A stretch of DNA of 64,000 nt from Seiridium cupressi. Its lineage: Eukaryota; Ascomycota; Sordariomycetes; Amphisphaeriales; Sporocadaceae. A program made the translations under genes and the position numbers. The notes beneath the pieces are model-generated. The model was not told the DNA's origin and did no database searches. It saw only the letters and a list, made by a program, of their open reading frames with translations. Within the stretch, counting starts at the first letter, position 1. Each line of letters opens with the position of its first letter. The stretch lies in assembly GCA_036674765.1 (NCBI GenBank), contig JARVKI010000057.1, positions 186,001 to 250,000 of the forward strand. Direction: 5' to 3'. Positions 22,062-34,015 of this stretch are shown one piece after another.

Positions 22062-25000
22062 AATCAGGCGTTGGTCGGGGACGCCAAGCGGAATATCATG
22101 AGGAAAACATCAGCAAGATCTTGCATGGCGGATGAGAGCATTCAAGACTGGGAGGATTATTTGTTCTCTCCAAGCCGCAAGGACCGACGGCCAGATATGA
22201 CCCATGTCAGTGATTTTGATAAGCACGGACTGACTAGTTGGAGGGTTGTCTTCAGGTCAAGGTCCCTGATTACCGCTTCGGCCAGTCTTCTCAGTCTTAG
22301 ATCGTGGACCCTAGGGAATCGGGAGATCTAGCCGATCAAAAATGTAACTCTACACCCTGCCTCCGCTCGATATGGTTGCGCTTGCGATGAATCTAGCCAG
22401 AAAGGCATTATGTGGAAAGAATATCGAACGTCATCTCGTTTTTAGTTAACCCGAAAACGGTAGGCTTGATTAGACGAACCTGTGGGCCTTGAAGAAACAC
22501 TATGAGGACGACCACATTAGCTTGGCCGATTCCATGGGCGCTAGCAATTCGGCAAAATCCATCTCCACTCACCCCAGATTCAAAGCGCGATAAGGCACAA
22601 AATAGGTCGGCCATTGCCCCAGCACCGACGGGCTGGCGGCGCAATCTGCGGCTGCTTCGCAATCCAGTCTGTTGTGTTTCTTCGTCGACATGGACCACAG
22701 TCATCCGAGGCACTATATTTGTCTTTTGGGGCTAACGAGCGTTCATGATAAGCTCTGGAATAAATCCTCGAGTAAAATCGCCCGTCGTAAGATTCTAATG
22801 CCATGCTAACCAGGTAGCAAACGTCCCTTGTCCTGGGCATCCCGCGTCGAATCCAAGAACAGAAGATGCGATTGGTCAGCCCCTGGTGGCAGCACGTGAG
22901 AGGATCGCACCAAGGCAAATTGAAGCTGAGGCTTGGCGGTTCGCGTCCCTTCTGCAGACAAATCGCGGTTTTGCACTGGCGTTGTAGACCCCGGATAGTA
23001 TGTAATCCGGCGGAGGTGAGTCGGAGTTTTCAGCTAAGCCGCCCGTCTATTCTACCAGCGCCAAGACATGACATGTAACATCATTTGGCTGAGCGTACGG
23101 TATTGCTTAGTTATTTGAAAGTCAATGCTTTTACACGTTAAGCCAGCCTTGGATGAAGTCGAAGGTCCAAGACATTCATAGCTCGAACCCCAGTTTGTAC
23201 CATGGGAGAAGGGAAATATCGACAGAGGTGAACCCCGCATGTACGCTAAATATGTCGGTCCAGCATCCGACTCTGGTGCAGCCCGCCGAAGATATATCTA
23301 ACTAGCTTAAACTTGATGTAATTAAAACTAATCATTTGTTATAATAAAAAGAACTAACTTTTTCAAACCTATATTTCTTCATCTTCAGTCATGTAACACT
23401 TTGCTGTAACACGCCTTTACCTATCTCAGGTAATTATAATACGACATAATGGTTACTCTGATCTATACGTCAAATATAATCATGGACTTAGATCTAATGG
23501 TCGATTCACTATTTGACCTGGCTTCTTTCCTAACACTTCAATGCCCAAGTAGATTTTGACCGTTGTTTGTCTTCCCACTAATCCCGACCGGTGACACCAC
23601 TCGCCAACCTAGTCTTCCTGATCATCCGAATTGTAGTTACCAAAAGGTAGCCACCAAGGAAGAGCTGTCGACATGGCAAGGATCACGACTGTTTGTAGGG
23701 TGTTCATGTGGATGCTCTGATGCGACGTATATTGGTGTGGTAAGTTCTCGCAATACTCATAGGATATCAGTCTCTGATAGAACATGTTGTGGGGTTTGCG
23801 AACGATACCCATCGTTGGCTGCTGTCATGTAGGCTTTGGGAGGCATTCCAAATATCATAGACAAAGGTTTTGCTTAATTTCGGCTGTGGTAGTTAGGTAG
23901 GAGGTCACTTGTTGCACCCCCAATCAAGATAGTACTGGCAAGTTGTATCTGAACTGTATCGTTGTCGGGTGCTGCCAACACTCAAGTGCCTTCTTTTATA
24001 TGGCATCGAGGTGTAGTGTGAACATTATATATTGCTTCTTCTATCATTATCTCGAAGTTTGTAAGGCTGGCCGCTGCGATACACGATTCATAAGCCTAGT
24101 TCCGCGCTTCAGCATTCAACTTTACCTTGCGATCTGCCAGCATCCCGGTCGATTCTGTGCCTCACGACCCATAAATGATTACATACTCGGAGAACATGCT
24201 TTAGAAACAGGAATGATATGTAAGCCCTTCCACTATTTGAAATTAGCCTTCCTCGATTGCCCATATTGACCAGCTTGAGCGCGCCTTTGACCAGCCTCAC
24301 TATATCATGTTCCGGGACTTTCGATCCCGACATTTGCCGGTGCCCAGTACTAGGGCACCATATAGCCACTTATCAGCGGCAGCACCCGCAGCGTCTTACT
24401 GTATTATGATATGTCGGAGTGTATCGCGGATGTGCCCGAGACGTGGACCGCTTGGCATGTTGGCAACGCCCGCATAGCCTGCCTTGGGATTCTCATGTTC
24501 ATCTTTTATGCCCAGCGGCGCTGCGAGATGTTCAATACGTTTTTGATCGTCAACGGCGGTTACTTGGGATTGTGGACTGCTATCTTCTGTGGAATGAGGG
24601 ACTTCTATCGACAGGTATTTTCCGCCTTTTGAGTTCTTCAGTGTTTGTTGCCTTGGGCATTATCGGTTTCACCCAGGGCCAGGAAACCTAGGCAAACCCC
24701 CACAAGGCAACGACGCGAGAGTCAGTAGGGCTGCTTGGCAAAGCTACGATTGGAATGATGTGGGTGACTAGAGGCCACATAGTCAATCACAGCGCTGGGA
24801 CTTTGCCGATGGACGTTGTATACTATCGAGAACCCTGGCCCAGACGCTATCGACAAGTTTTATTATTTTTACCCTTGGGACTCTAGGAAGAATTCCGAGA
24901 ACATCACGCAGACACGCGACGAGTTGTCGGGACCTTTCACGGACATCGAACCCGTTGAAAAATAGCCATAATGGCCTTATTAACTCAAGGCGTTTCCGAA

Positions 25001-25680
25001 ACGGCGTGGTCATCCGAGCCAGTCAGGGATCGTCTCGCCGCCTTGTGGATGGGAGGGTACCGTATAATGTAATTTCCACTTTCCCGAAGTTGAGAACTTT
25101 CAGCCGCCCACAGTTGCTCTAGGATAAAAGCTGTCCAAACTCATGATAACTCTGAATCCTCTCACCGAAAAATTGTTTAACCAATTACCCAGCGGCCCAC
25201 CGCAAATGGTCGGCTGTTTATGTTAGCAGTCCACTTGCAATAGAGCAAGCTCAGGAGCTGAACCACTCCGCCGTGCGCAGCCGACTTGATATAAGCGCGA
25301 TAACTGAAAAGTGAGAAAACTTTCAAAAGAAAATTGAAAAAGACTATAATCTCGCCGATTTCCATCTCAATTTGCTTGAAAATAATCACGAGGTACAAGT
25401 ATTTTTCTTTTATTAATTATCAGCGGACCGTTATTTTATCTATGGCCTGCAAGGGCAACGCTATTTTAGCCTAGCTGGTTTAGTCCTTGAGAAGGTGGTT
25501 GGTTACACCCCCACCTACATTGAGCTATTCCTGGCCGGAATTTACCCCGCCATCGGTTTGTAGATATTCGTCGGAGGGACAGATCACCGTTCTTTGGGTC
25601 CAACAAACCAGCGTACCAGGAACGTCACAACCGTTGACAACAGCTTCGGTAGCCCAGAGAGCTACAACTGCTCCACTACC
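22062..25680. other. 3.6-kb gene-poor tract
   Basis: No intact gene was found. Sequence around 23290-23470 is AT-rich. A possible membrane-protein relic at 24411-24632 is listed separately. The last ~200 bp is promoter and 5' UTR of the N-myristoyltransferase gene. Confidence 0.4.
24411..24632 (+). pseudogene. possible relic of a small membrane protein (DUF4267-like)
   Basis: A 73-codon open frame contains two hydrophobic segments (ARIACLGILMFIFYAQRR and FLIVNGGYLGLWTAIFCGM) separated by a charged loop. This spacing is reminiscent of small fungal DUF4267-type membrane proteins. No matching start exon or continuation was found, so it may be a remnant or chance. Low confidence. Confidence 0.2.
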
Positions 25681-27411
25681 ATGGCCGAAGAGTCGAAACC
25701 CATCGATCCCAAGCTCGCCGAGGCCGAGGAGGACCCCAAGGGCAAGGGCAAGGGCAAGGCCGCTGCCGTCGAGTCGGACGATGAGGGCGACGAGCCTGCT
25801 GCCGAAGTCGAATCAGGCACAGCCACCACCACAGGCGCGAAGAAGAAGAAGTCCAAGAAGAAGAAGCTCAAGGAGGCTTTGACTGGCAAGTCCTCCAAGG
25901 ATGACCAGGAGACGAAGCTACACAAGGCCATCGACAACCTGACACCCGACCAAGTCTCGCAACTGTTAGACCTCAACCCAGCTCTGGCCGGCGAGATCGC
26001 CAAATCCACCGGCAGCAATGATTTGAACTCGGCCACCGAGGCCCTCAAGCGCCTCAAGCTGCAAGAGATTATGACCGGGCTGGCCGCCAGCGGCAAGAAT
26101 GCTAAGGATATGGGAGCATACAAGTTCTGGTCGACACAGCCTGTACCAAACTTCGGCGAGGAGGCCAAATTCGAAGACGGTCCCATCAAGGTCCAGACAC
26201 TGGACCAAGTTGCCAAGGAGCCGGCGCCGCTCATTACGGGCTTTGAGTGGTGCGACATGGACATATCGAACCCTCAAGAGAACGAGGAGGTCAGGGAGCT
26301 TCTGCAGGGTCACTATGTAGAGGACGATGAGGCTCTCTTCCGATTCAACTACTCTTACAGTATTCTCAAGTGGTGAGTCAATCACCGCGACGTACAGTTG
26401 CTTCCGCTAACAATGCACAGGGCCATGATGCCGCCCAACTGGAAGAAACAGTGGCATGTGGGTGTGCGAGCAACTACCTCCAAAAAGCTTGTCGCATTCA
26501 TCTCTGCCGTGCCACTGGAGATAGGGGTCCGCAAGAACATTATCCACGCATCCGAGGTTAACTTTCTATGCATACACAAGAAGCTGCGATCCAAGCGACT
26601 TGCCCCCGTGCTGATCAAAGAGGTCACCCGACGCTGTAATTTGGAAGGGGTTTGGCAAGCCATTTATACCGGCGGCATCGTGTTGCCGACACCCGTTAGC
26701 ACGTGCCGCTATTACCATCGCGCCATTGATTGGCAAAAGCTCTATGAGACTGGATTCAGCCCTCTCCCAGCCGGTTCGAAACCGCAGTACCAGGTCCGCA
26801 AATATCAGGTACCCGAAAACACCAAAACCAAGGGCCTGAGGGAGATGCAAGAGAAAGATGTTGATGCTGTCCATGACCTCCTAAAGAGGTATGTCCAGAG
26901 ATATGAGCTTTTCCCCGACTGGAACAAGGAGGACGTTAGGCATTGGCTCCTGCACAAGAAGGCCAAGGAGCAGCTTGAGGAGCAAGTCATCTGGACCTTC
27001 GTCGTCGAGGATGACAACAAGAAGATCACCGATTTCTTCTCCTTCTACTGCCTGGAATCCTCTGTCCTGCGCGATTCGAAACACAAGGTTGTGCGGGCAG
27101 CGTACCTGTTCTACTACGCAACAGAGACTGGTCTAGGAGACAACATTGATAAGGAGGCGTTCAAGACGCGTCTAAATGCCCTCATGTCCGACGCCCTTGT
27201 TCTCTGCAAGAAGAATAAGTTCGATGTCTTCAATGCTCTATCCCTCATGGACAACGGCTTGTTCCTGGAGGAGCAGAAGTTCGGTGCCGGAGATGGTCAA
27301 TTACACTATTACCTGTTCAACTATAGAGCGAATGCCATAGCCGGAGGTGTCGACAAGAGGAACCGTCTGGATGACCAAGCACTCAGCGGTGTGGGTTTCG
27401 TCATGCTATGA
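25681..27411 (+). CDS. NMT1: glycylpeptide N-tetradecanoyltransferase (N-myristoyltransferase)
   Basis: Two exons (25681-26372 and 26421-27411) flank a 48-nt intron and encode about 560 aa. The enzyme transfers myristate from myristoyl-CoA to the N-terminal glycine of proteins in the cytosol. The N terminus is Lys/Glu-rich, with a poly-Lys cluster (KKKKSKKKK) near residue 60, a typical ribosome-association region. The catalytic domain begins near residue 140 ([15 protein letters not shown]). Diagnostic motifs include [27 protein letters not shown]-like [11 protein letters not shown], and [17 protein letters not shown]. The C terminus is GVGFVML, so the catalytic C-terminal carboxylate of Leu is present. 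The ATG at 25681 (ACC ATG GCC, a near-consensus context) is preferred over the further upstream frame. The length fits fungal NMTs with an extended N terminus. Confidence 0.96.
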
Positions 27412-27841
27412 TTAACAGGAAGTCATTGATACCACACATTGCGATATACCTTACCAATTCATCCTGATGAGCTCCATAGCAGTTTAACAAGTTGCTCGGC
27501 ATCAATAGACGAAACAATATTCACAAGTCCGTAAATTCGTTACTGATTAGATGTGGCATAAAGCTCATGGTAGACTAGTAAAGTGAATGTATTAGATATA
27601 GATGCTACTGCGACTACTGATGCCGTTGTTGCTTTCTGAACTTATAATACAATACAATTGGAGTTATGTGGGTAGAACTGTCACCGGAATCTATCGTGTT
27701 TCATCTTTAGAGTGGACTGTAGAGTAACAAGATGGCATACGGGGTGACATATCAATGCTACACCGTGGAAAGTTCCATCCATGAGGCGAATTCTTGCTAC
27801 AACTCGCTCTCCTGAATGCTGGGGATATTCCTCAAAGTGCA
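27412..27841. other. intergenic region between convergent genes
   Basis: AT-rich spacer between the NMT stop and the stop of the minus-strand hydrolase; probably both 3' UTRs. Confidence 0.45.
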
Positions 27842-29177
27842 TCATGCCGCTGTCTTGTTATTGAGCTGTTCGCCCAATGCGAAGCGCTCCTCTAGTGTTT
27901 TTGCCAGCCATTCCGTCCTCTCCATGACCGGTGCATGGCCCATGCCCTCAATGATGAGTCCGGCACCGGGCTGTATGTAATCAATGAGTTTCTTCCCATG
28001 CGGAAGCGAGATCATTCCATCCTCCGTTCCGTGCAGCACGAGAATGCGGTCCCGGCCGACCTTGTCAGCCATATCCTTGAGCTGAGCGGGAGTCTTGTGA
28101 TGCCAACCGGCGGCAATGAGCTGCAGGAGGAAGCCCTTCCTCGTAAAGCCTTCCTTGTCCATCTGCTTAGTGATCTCCTGGGCTGCGAACCGATCAAAGT
28201 TCGTCTTGAACATCAAGTATTCGCCGTTCGCTGGCATCTTGACTTTGGGCGTCGACGTCGTGGGTACCTCGGAAGAGTCTGGCTGGTGTAGCCAATCTTG
28301 GGCGAATATCTTCGATGCCGCATACTCTATGGTGCGGTCGAGAGACTTGGGCAACAACATGGTGATGCGGTTCATCATGTTCTCGGTGAATGAAGTGGTG
28401 TTTTCGATAGCCGCCGCAGTACATAGGAGATTCAGTGTGGCGACGCGATCTGGGATTAGGACACCGAGCTCCTGCGAGATCATGCCGCCCATCGAGAGAC
28501 CGCAGATATGGACCTGGCGTGGGGATGTCCATCCGATGTGGTCGAGGACCTCCATGATGTCCTTCGCTATCTCCGAGGTCGAGTAGCGTGCCAGTGGCTT
28601 TCCAGATCCACCCATACCCCGGTTATCGACAATCAGGACCGAGTATTGGTCCCCGTGGTAGTGTCCAAAATGCATTGTTTGGCGTTGATACGATCCTTTC
28701 AGAAACCCGAGGCCGCAAATCCACTGGGCTTTTGTCAGCAGGGAGTCAACATGGGCGAATAACGGCCTAGACTTCCGGGCCCAGCAACCGTCATTCTTGG
28801 CTCGCACGTACAAGAACTTTGATCGGGCCCTCGCCGTGGACCTCCCAAGATATATCGACTGGCCCGCCCCGATTTGCTGCTACGGGGAGCAGACCCTTCT
28901 GGTGAGGTTCTAGCTGCCATACTGCCGTCGGAAAGGCGGGATGGTTCTTAATATACTCGGCCAGGGACCGCTCCGGCTGCGTGTCTGCCCTGGAGCACTT
29001 TGAGCCATGGCGCCAATGATCAGAATCTCGGACATTACTAACATGTTGATGTATCGCCTGTGACCAGGAAAAAGCTGCCACCGTCTGCCTCCCAGTTGCC
29101 AAGGTGAAGAAGAAGGGGAACGTAACTTGTTGTTCGTTGCTCAACACAAGACTGCAGAGGAACTCGGATGCGCACAT
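27842..29177 (-). CDS. alpha/beta hydrolase, start uncertain
   Basis: The main exon (28723-27842) encodes 293 residues and follows an 88-nt intron (28811-28724) that joins IKVL to WICGLGFLKGSYQRQT. The fold is clear: VDNRGMGGSGKP after the first strands, nucleophile elbow GLSMGG, acid in LHGTEDGMI and catalytic His in GMGHAPVM. It is a cytosolic-type hydrolase without signal peptide; substrate unknown. The upstream exon holds SLAEYIKNHPAFP and RGGPVDISWEVHGEGP, as in related fungal proteins. The in-frame ATG at 29177 would add an N terminus that looks non-coding. A better-placed ATG at 29008 is out of frame by one base, so either the start lies elsewhere or a base is missing. It is convergent with NMT1. 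Confidence 0.8.
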
Positions 29178-30592
29178 GTGAGGTTGACATCAAGAGTATC
29201 CGCAATGGCGAGGTGGACCTCTCATGGTCTCGTGGTACCGGCCCCAATCCAGGGCTGGACAAGCAGGTACCAAGCCTCGGCTCAGATCGCTCCCAAGCTT
29301 ATCGTGCTTAGACTAGCTCCATACATGGATCATGTGAGCTCACTTTCGCATACGTAGAGAACAAATTTGCGTATCCCGCTTGACCTCACGAAATTAGCGT
29401 TGTGCATTCGCTGGGGGCGTGTATTACGACTACGTCAGACCTACCTCGCGCTAGAACTATTTCACCCCAAAAGCGTTATTTGGACTTTACAAATTGTTTA
29501 TACTCAGTTCAGACGTTTTGAGGCACTTAACACCATTATAGTACCGCTATGTATCCATGTAACATACCGTCGATGGATCTACTATATTATTTCGATAGTA
29601 TGAGTCACCATGTTAGCAATCGAGTGGCCGTTGCCCCCTCCATTATGCGTGAGTGCCATATTCGCTAACGCATCCAAGCAAGTATCTCCGTGGAGCGATT
29701 CGGAGTACATGACTATGAAGCCAATACTGCTCCGTAGGTGTCGCGTAAGGCCGTCTACGTGATACGTAAAGCTGTCGTGGTGCAGTAGTGAATCGTAACT
29801 GGCATGACGGGCTGAAGGCAAGAGTGCCCAGCACTAACATCGTAAATATTGGCCCAGTGCGGGCCCCACTATCTTACCTGGCCGCTACAGTGCCATGCTG
29901 TTACGTGTGCGGCCATGTCCCTTCGGAAGAGATGAAGTCGGGAGGCTAACATTTGATCGGCTGGAGGCTGCACCCGGATACTACGTCGGCGTTCAGCCGG
30001 GGATAGTCACATCGAGCCCAGCGGACGGTCGGCCGGTGTTACAACCGCGCATACTAGACGGCCAGTTCCTTGCGTGTCGATTATGAATCCACTGATTGGC
30101 GTCACACCGCACTCTCCAGTGGTGCATACCTGTTTTCTTGGAATGAGAATGGACAGAATGGGTGAAACATGCTTTAGCAAGCTCAACACATTGGCCTAGC
30201 ACTATAATAAACACGGAGCTTGGCGCCCGTTGTCAACAAGTAATCGCGATAGTTTCTCCGCCAATGGCTTGCAGTTCCACATTCAAGCAATTGCCAAAGT
30301 TAGTGGTGAATTAGGAATCAAGAATGCCGAGGTCATTACGACTGTACTGTTATTTTATTTGCTATCGTTTCGCATGGCTGAATTAGTATCGATGTGTCGC
30401 ATGATGGCCCTCATTCATGTCAACAGCCATCCCCTACTCTTGGGCTATGAAACAACATAAACACACATCTTTGTTCAATAGTAGTTTTCGATCTAGCCGG
30501 CATATAAATGTGAGCTCTAATGCTTACTGAAGAAGTAAACACGCAAAGTTTGTGTAGCCAAAATAAAGGTTTATTGTTGTTCTCAATGGATA
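29178..30592. other. gene-free tract, 1.4 kb
   Basis: No domain-bearing frame was seen on either strand. The part next to 30593 is the 3' flank of the second PTH11-like gene. Confidence 0.4.
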
Positions 30593-32015
30593 TTAGCTAG
30601 ATACGCCCTGGGCAACCCGATAAGTAGTCTTCTTTGTGATCCCTTGAAGGTCGTCTTGACTCCCATCTCCGAGTGCTGGCAGGGCCCATTTGTGGTTCTG
30701 GTTCGCGTGGATGGACACTCGATAATCAACTCCATCCTTGCGAAAACTTGTCCTCATATCGTTTCGCGACCCCAGCTCTATATCCTCCTTGTCATTGGCA
30801 TGACCATGAGCTGATTCCACCTCATGGTTCTCATCTATCTTGGCAAAGGTCGAAATGCTGAGGACGCTTCGTGGGGTCCTGCGACTGTAGGTACTTTTCC
30901 CGCTGCCTTGACCAAACGTCCTGATACCGTCTGATGACGCTGGCCCACTATGCGGTCCACTGCTCAATCCGAGCTTATTCAGCGCTTTGCGTAATAATGG
31001 CTGTAATGTTGCTAAGCTCGCGGCTGCAATAGCAAGACCTTGTTCTGCCTGAGACCAAATGGCAATATCGGTGGTGGCATCTTCGACGGGTATTAGCACA
31101 AGCTTCGACAAGAACACCCGCCGAGTACTCACATAAGAAGTCGTCAGTTCGGAAGTTTTCGACATACGCTAGACGCACAGCAACAGCACAGCTGGCCCTA
31201 CATTGGTGTCAGATTGAAAATCAAGAGATTCATGGGGAGTATACTGACGCGCATGCCATGCTCAGAATCGGGATCAAGGCCACTTTGGTCTTCTTATCCA
31301 TATGCAAATGCCATACGGGCCATATTGGGAGGATGCTAAAAGTGAAGTCCGTAACTATCGACAGGGTACTATAAGTGTACACGATATCGATTATTATATC
31401 GATAGAAATGCATGACCCGGGCCCCGTTCTCGTCCAGAAAAACTCGACCGGCGAGCACTGGAATAATGCAACAAAGAAAAAGGCCAGGCCGCAGAAGATG
31501 GAAAGTCCCAGAGCAACATAAACTATCCAGCGGTGGACGCGATCGGGAGTGATACGAACGAGGAAGAAGGCAATCGAGGCTTTCGACAAGATCATGGTCG
31601 TGGCATAAGTAAGGTAACAGTACCACCAGTACTATCTGCGAGTTAGAATTGTACAGGCATCCATGATTATCAGGGCGCTGAGGGTGGGCGGCCATTACCA
31701 TCATAGCGGCTGAAAGGTCATGGGGTTCCAGATCCCAATAATGCCGACCAGTGCCATGTTCTACTCCAGCAAGACAGGTCGCGGTATTGAAGGTAAACGA
31801 CACCTGCTTGGGTCAGCCTTATAGAATCACCACGCAGCATAAGTCATTGATCAGGCTCGTACCATGGCTGCGACCATAAACCAATCATCCCACCCAAAAG
31901 CCTTCGCAATCCTGAGACGCACACAGCAACGTAGAAGTAGAGCTACAAAGGCAAGGGCGAAGACCGTCGATGCTACAGCGCGGACTTGTGGTCCGCGATT
32001 GTCTATGGTTGCCAT
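30593..32015 (-). CDS. PTH11-like rhodopsin-domain membrane protein (copy 2)
   Basis: Five minus-strand exons (32015-31863, 31803-31699, 31631-31249, 31197-31133, 31080-30593) keep phase and encode about 397 aa. The start codon begins MATIDNRGPQVRAV. The WDDWF hallmark of the fungal rhodopsin domain lies near residue 43. MILSKASIAFFLVRI is in the third or fourth segment, FQCSPVEFFW supplies the conserved extracellular Cys, and GPGSCISID the second. FSILPIWPVWHLHMDKKTK precedes a typical helix 5/6 loop, and DIAIWSQAEQGLAI is in the last segment. The tail of about 130 residues is hydrophilic and probably cytosolic. Exon 3 starts after the second of two nearby AG dinucleotides; the first would shift the frame. 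It is likely a receptor for an unknown cue. Confidence 0.88.
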
Positions 32016-32934
32016 TATAGATCGAGGGCAAACCAAGGCATTTGAGGGACGAGCAGGAGTACGCTGGCTGGCTGCACCCACTCAAGTGGTGTCAACGCGA
32101 GTAGCATCGGGGCGTGATAGAGATTTGAAGACATGCTTCAAGGCCGACTCAACGCAGTTCTGAACTTGGGGGGGTCTTTATTCTCCGAACCCGCACGAAT
32201 GGCACCGATTGATGTGCAGCTCCACCCCCCGGGACCTCTGCATATGTACTCTACATACGTATTTGACAAGCTCGACTAACAGGGGTCGGTTGCATAGGAA
32301 TGGCGTTTCTCATTGGTCACATCCGCAAAGTAAACCCTCTCCTAGGGAGGTGTCCAAGGCAATTGGGTGGCATCATGCAAGTCTCCTCCGGCAAGCCGTG
32401 CAGCAGTGCATTGATCCGAGGGTCGTTGAATCAGGGACTCTCGGAATAGTAGGACTCGGCAGTCAGTAACCCACGAGGCATTACAATTGATCCTATTCTT
32501 AGCGTTTCGTAAACATCTTTTGCGTTCCTGACTAACCCGAGACATGGCCTGACTTGGGGAATGATTTGGACTCTGATTGGTACGAGGTCGACGCTACACA
32601 ACAAACTTTTCGTAGTTTAGTCTAATCTCAAGGGAAGTTTTCACGCAACAAGGCGCCACACCACCATCACGATACCTAATCATCCACGTGGATATTGGGC
32701 CTCCTCTCAGATACTGATCGGTCGGCGTCGCTAGACGTTGGGGGCTATTTACCATCCGCTACCGCGATTGGAAGGGATCATCATGATAGCCGTTTTTCGG
32801 CGCATTGTCTGATCTAACACCGGACGCCATACACTTCGCGCGAACGCGCCGTACTTTGTCCCCGCTGTTGAACCGCCCGGCCTTTGATCGGCCACCATTT
32901 GATGGGCTCGGCAGTGTTGACATAAGGCTGACAT

Positions 32935-32950
32935 GCTGGGTTAACCCAGC
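32935..32950. repeat. 16-bp perfect palindrome
   Basis: GCTGGGTTAACCCAGC reads the same on both strands. It could be a dimeric transcription-factor site or chance. Confidence 0.5.
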
Positions 32951-33620
32951 CGCCGATGGTCACATACCGTATTCCCACCTCAAGCTGTATTAGGCAATTG
33001 TCTCACAATGCTGAGCTGACTCAGGTCAACAAATAATCTCCAAGAAGATAACTGTGATTCCTTTTGTCCATTGTTTCGCGTTGGGTGGGAACGTGTGCGC
33101 TCCACCCAATGGAAACTGAATCGTTCCAAAGACAATGGAGAGGAATCTGGGGTTTGCGGTGGCAGCGTTTGCTTCCTAACTGCCATTCATCCACCACAAG
33201 ATCGTCGGTCCTTTGCCCCAACGTATACCCAGTATTTTCATAGGTGGAGCCTCACGCCTTCCACGATGCATGCCGTATGTTGATGTATGCCACCGATCCC
33301 AGTGACTGCAGAAGACTGGAGAATGATAGCAACTTGTATAACGACCAGGGTGCTCGGAGAAAGGCAAGATTGTACGGGGCCCAAGCCGTCGCTGGGTTGC
33401 AGGCATTCACCCAGTTCCAAGGTTTGTCGTATTAGCTGCGGGGTCAAACCCACTATGTGCGAGTATGCCACAGGGACCGTGGAACATCATCTCGGACCAG
33501 ATCTGAAACACCAAGTTGCTTCATTGCAAGATGAGAAGTTAATAATGAAGAATTGCGTATATTGCGCATGTTCCACAAATGACCTACCGCCGGTCACTAA
33601 TGGGGAAAGAAAAGAAAAGA

Positions 33621-33638
33621 AAAAAAAAAAAAAAAAAA
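33621..33638 (+). repeat. A18 homopolymer
   Basis: Eighteen consecutive A preceded by an A/G-rich stretch (GAAAAGAAAAGA). No retroposed gene was recognised upstream of it, so it is best taken as a simple repeat. Confidence 0.7.
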
Positions 33639-34015
33639 GGATAAGTCTGGACGGGCATCAGCTGAAATCAAGCAACCTCCAACCCAGGCCATGTGGCAGT
33701 ATCTGATCGAGACTCGGCTCAACGCAGCCGGCGATTTTGGGAGAGATATCTTGATGAAGGGCAGAATACAATGTACTACCACAATTTATGCCTTAACTGT
33801 GGAACAGCAGCGCACCGGAGTTAGATCTCATCCTGGCATTGTATAACTGGAAGGGAAAGACTAGTTGTACGGTTAAAAGAAACACTCTGGGCCCGTTTGA
33901 TATCAAGTAGACAAGACCTTACTTCAATGTATATGTGAGTCAGCTCGGTCATTGAAATGTGTGCCAATAACCTTTTCTAATATCTATCCATTCAATCAAG
34001 CTAATGTAGATGATG

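Larger units (their letters stand above)
32016..34015. other. gene-free tract with a palindrome and a poly-A run
   Basis: No supported gene. It contains a perfect 16-bp palindrome (32935-32950, centred on GTTAAC) and an 18-base A run (33621-33638). The part next to 32015 is presumably the promoter of the PTH11-like gene. Confidence 0.4.

Noticed and set aside
22408..22735. Overlapping frames on both strands
   Set aside because: Neither strand shows a domain or plausible exon continuation.
33621..33638. A18 run as the tail of a retroposed gene
   Set aside because: No coding remnant upstream and no target-site duplication seen.
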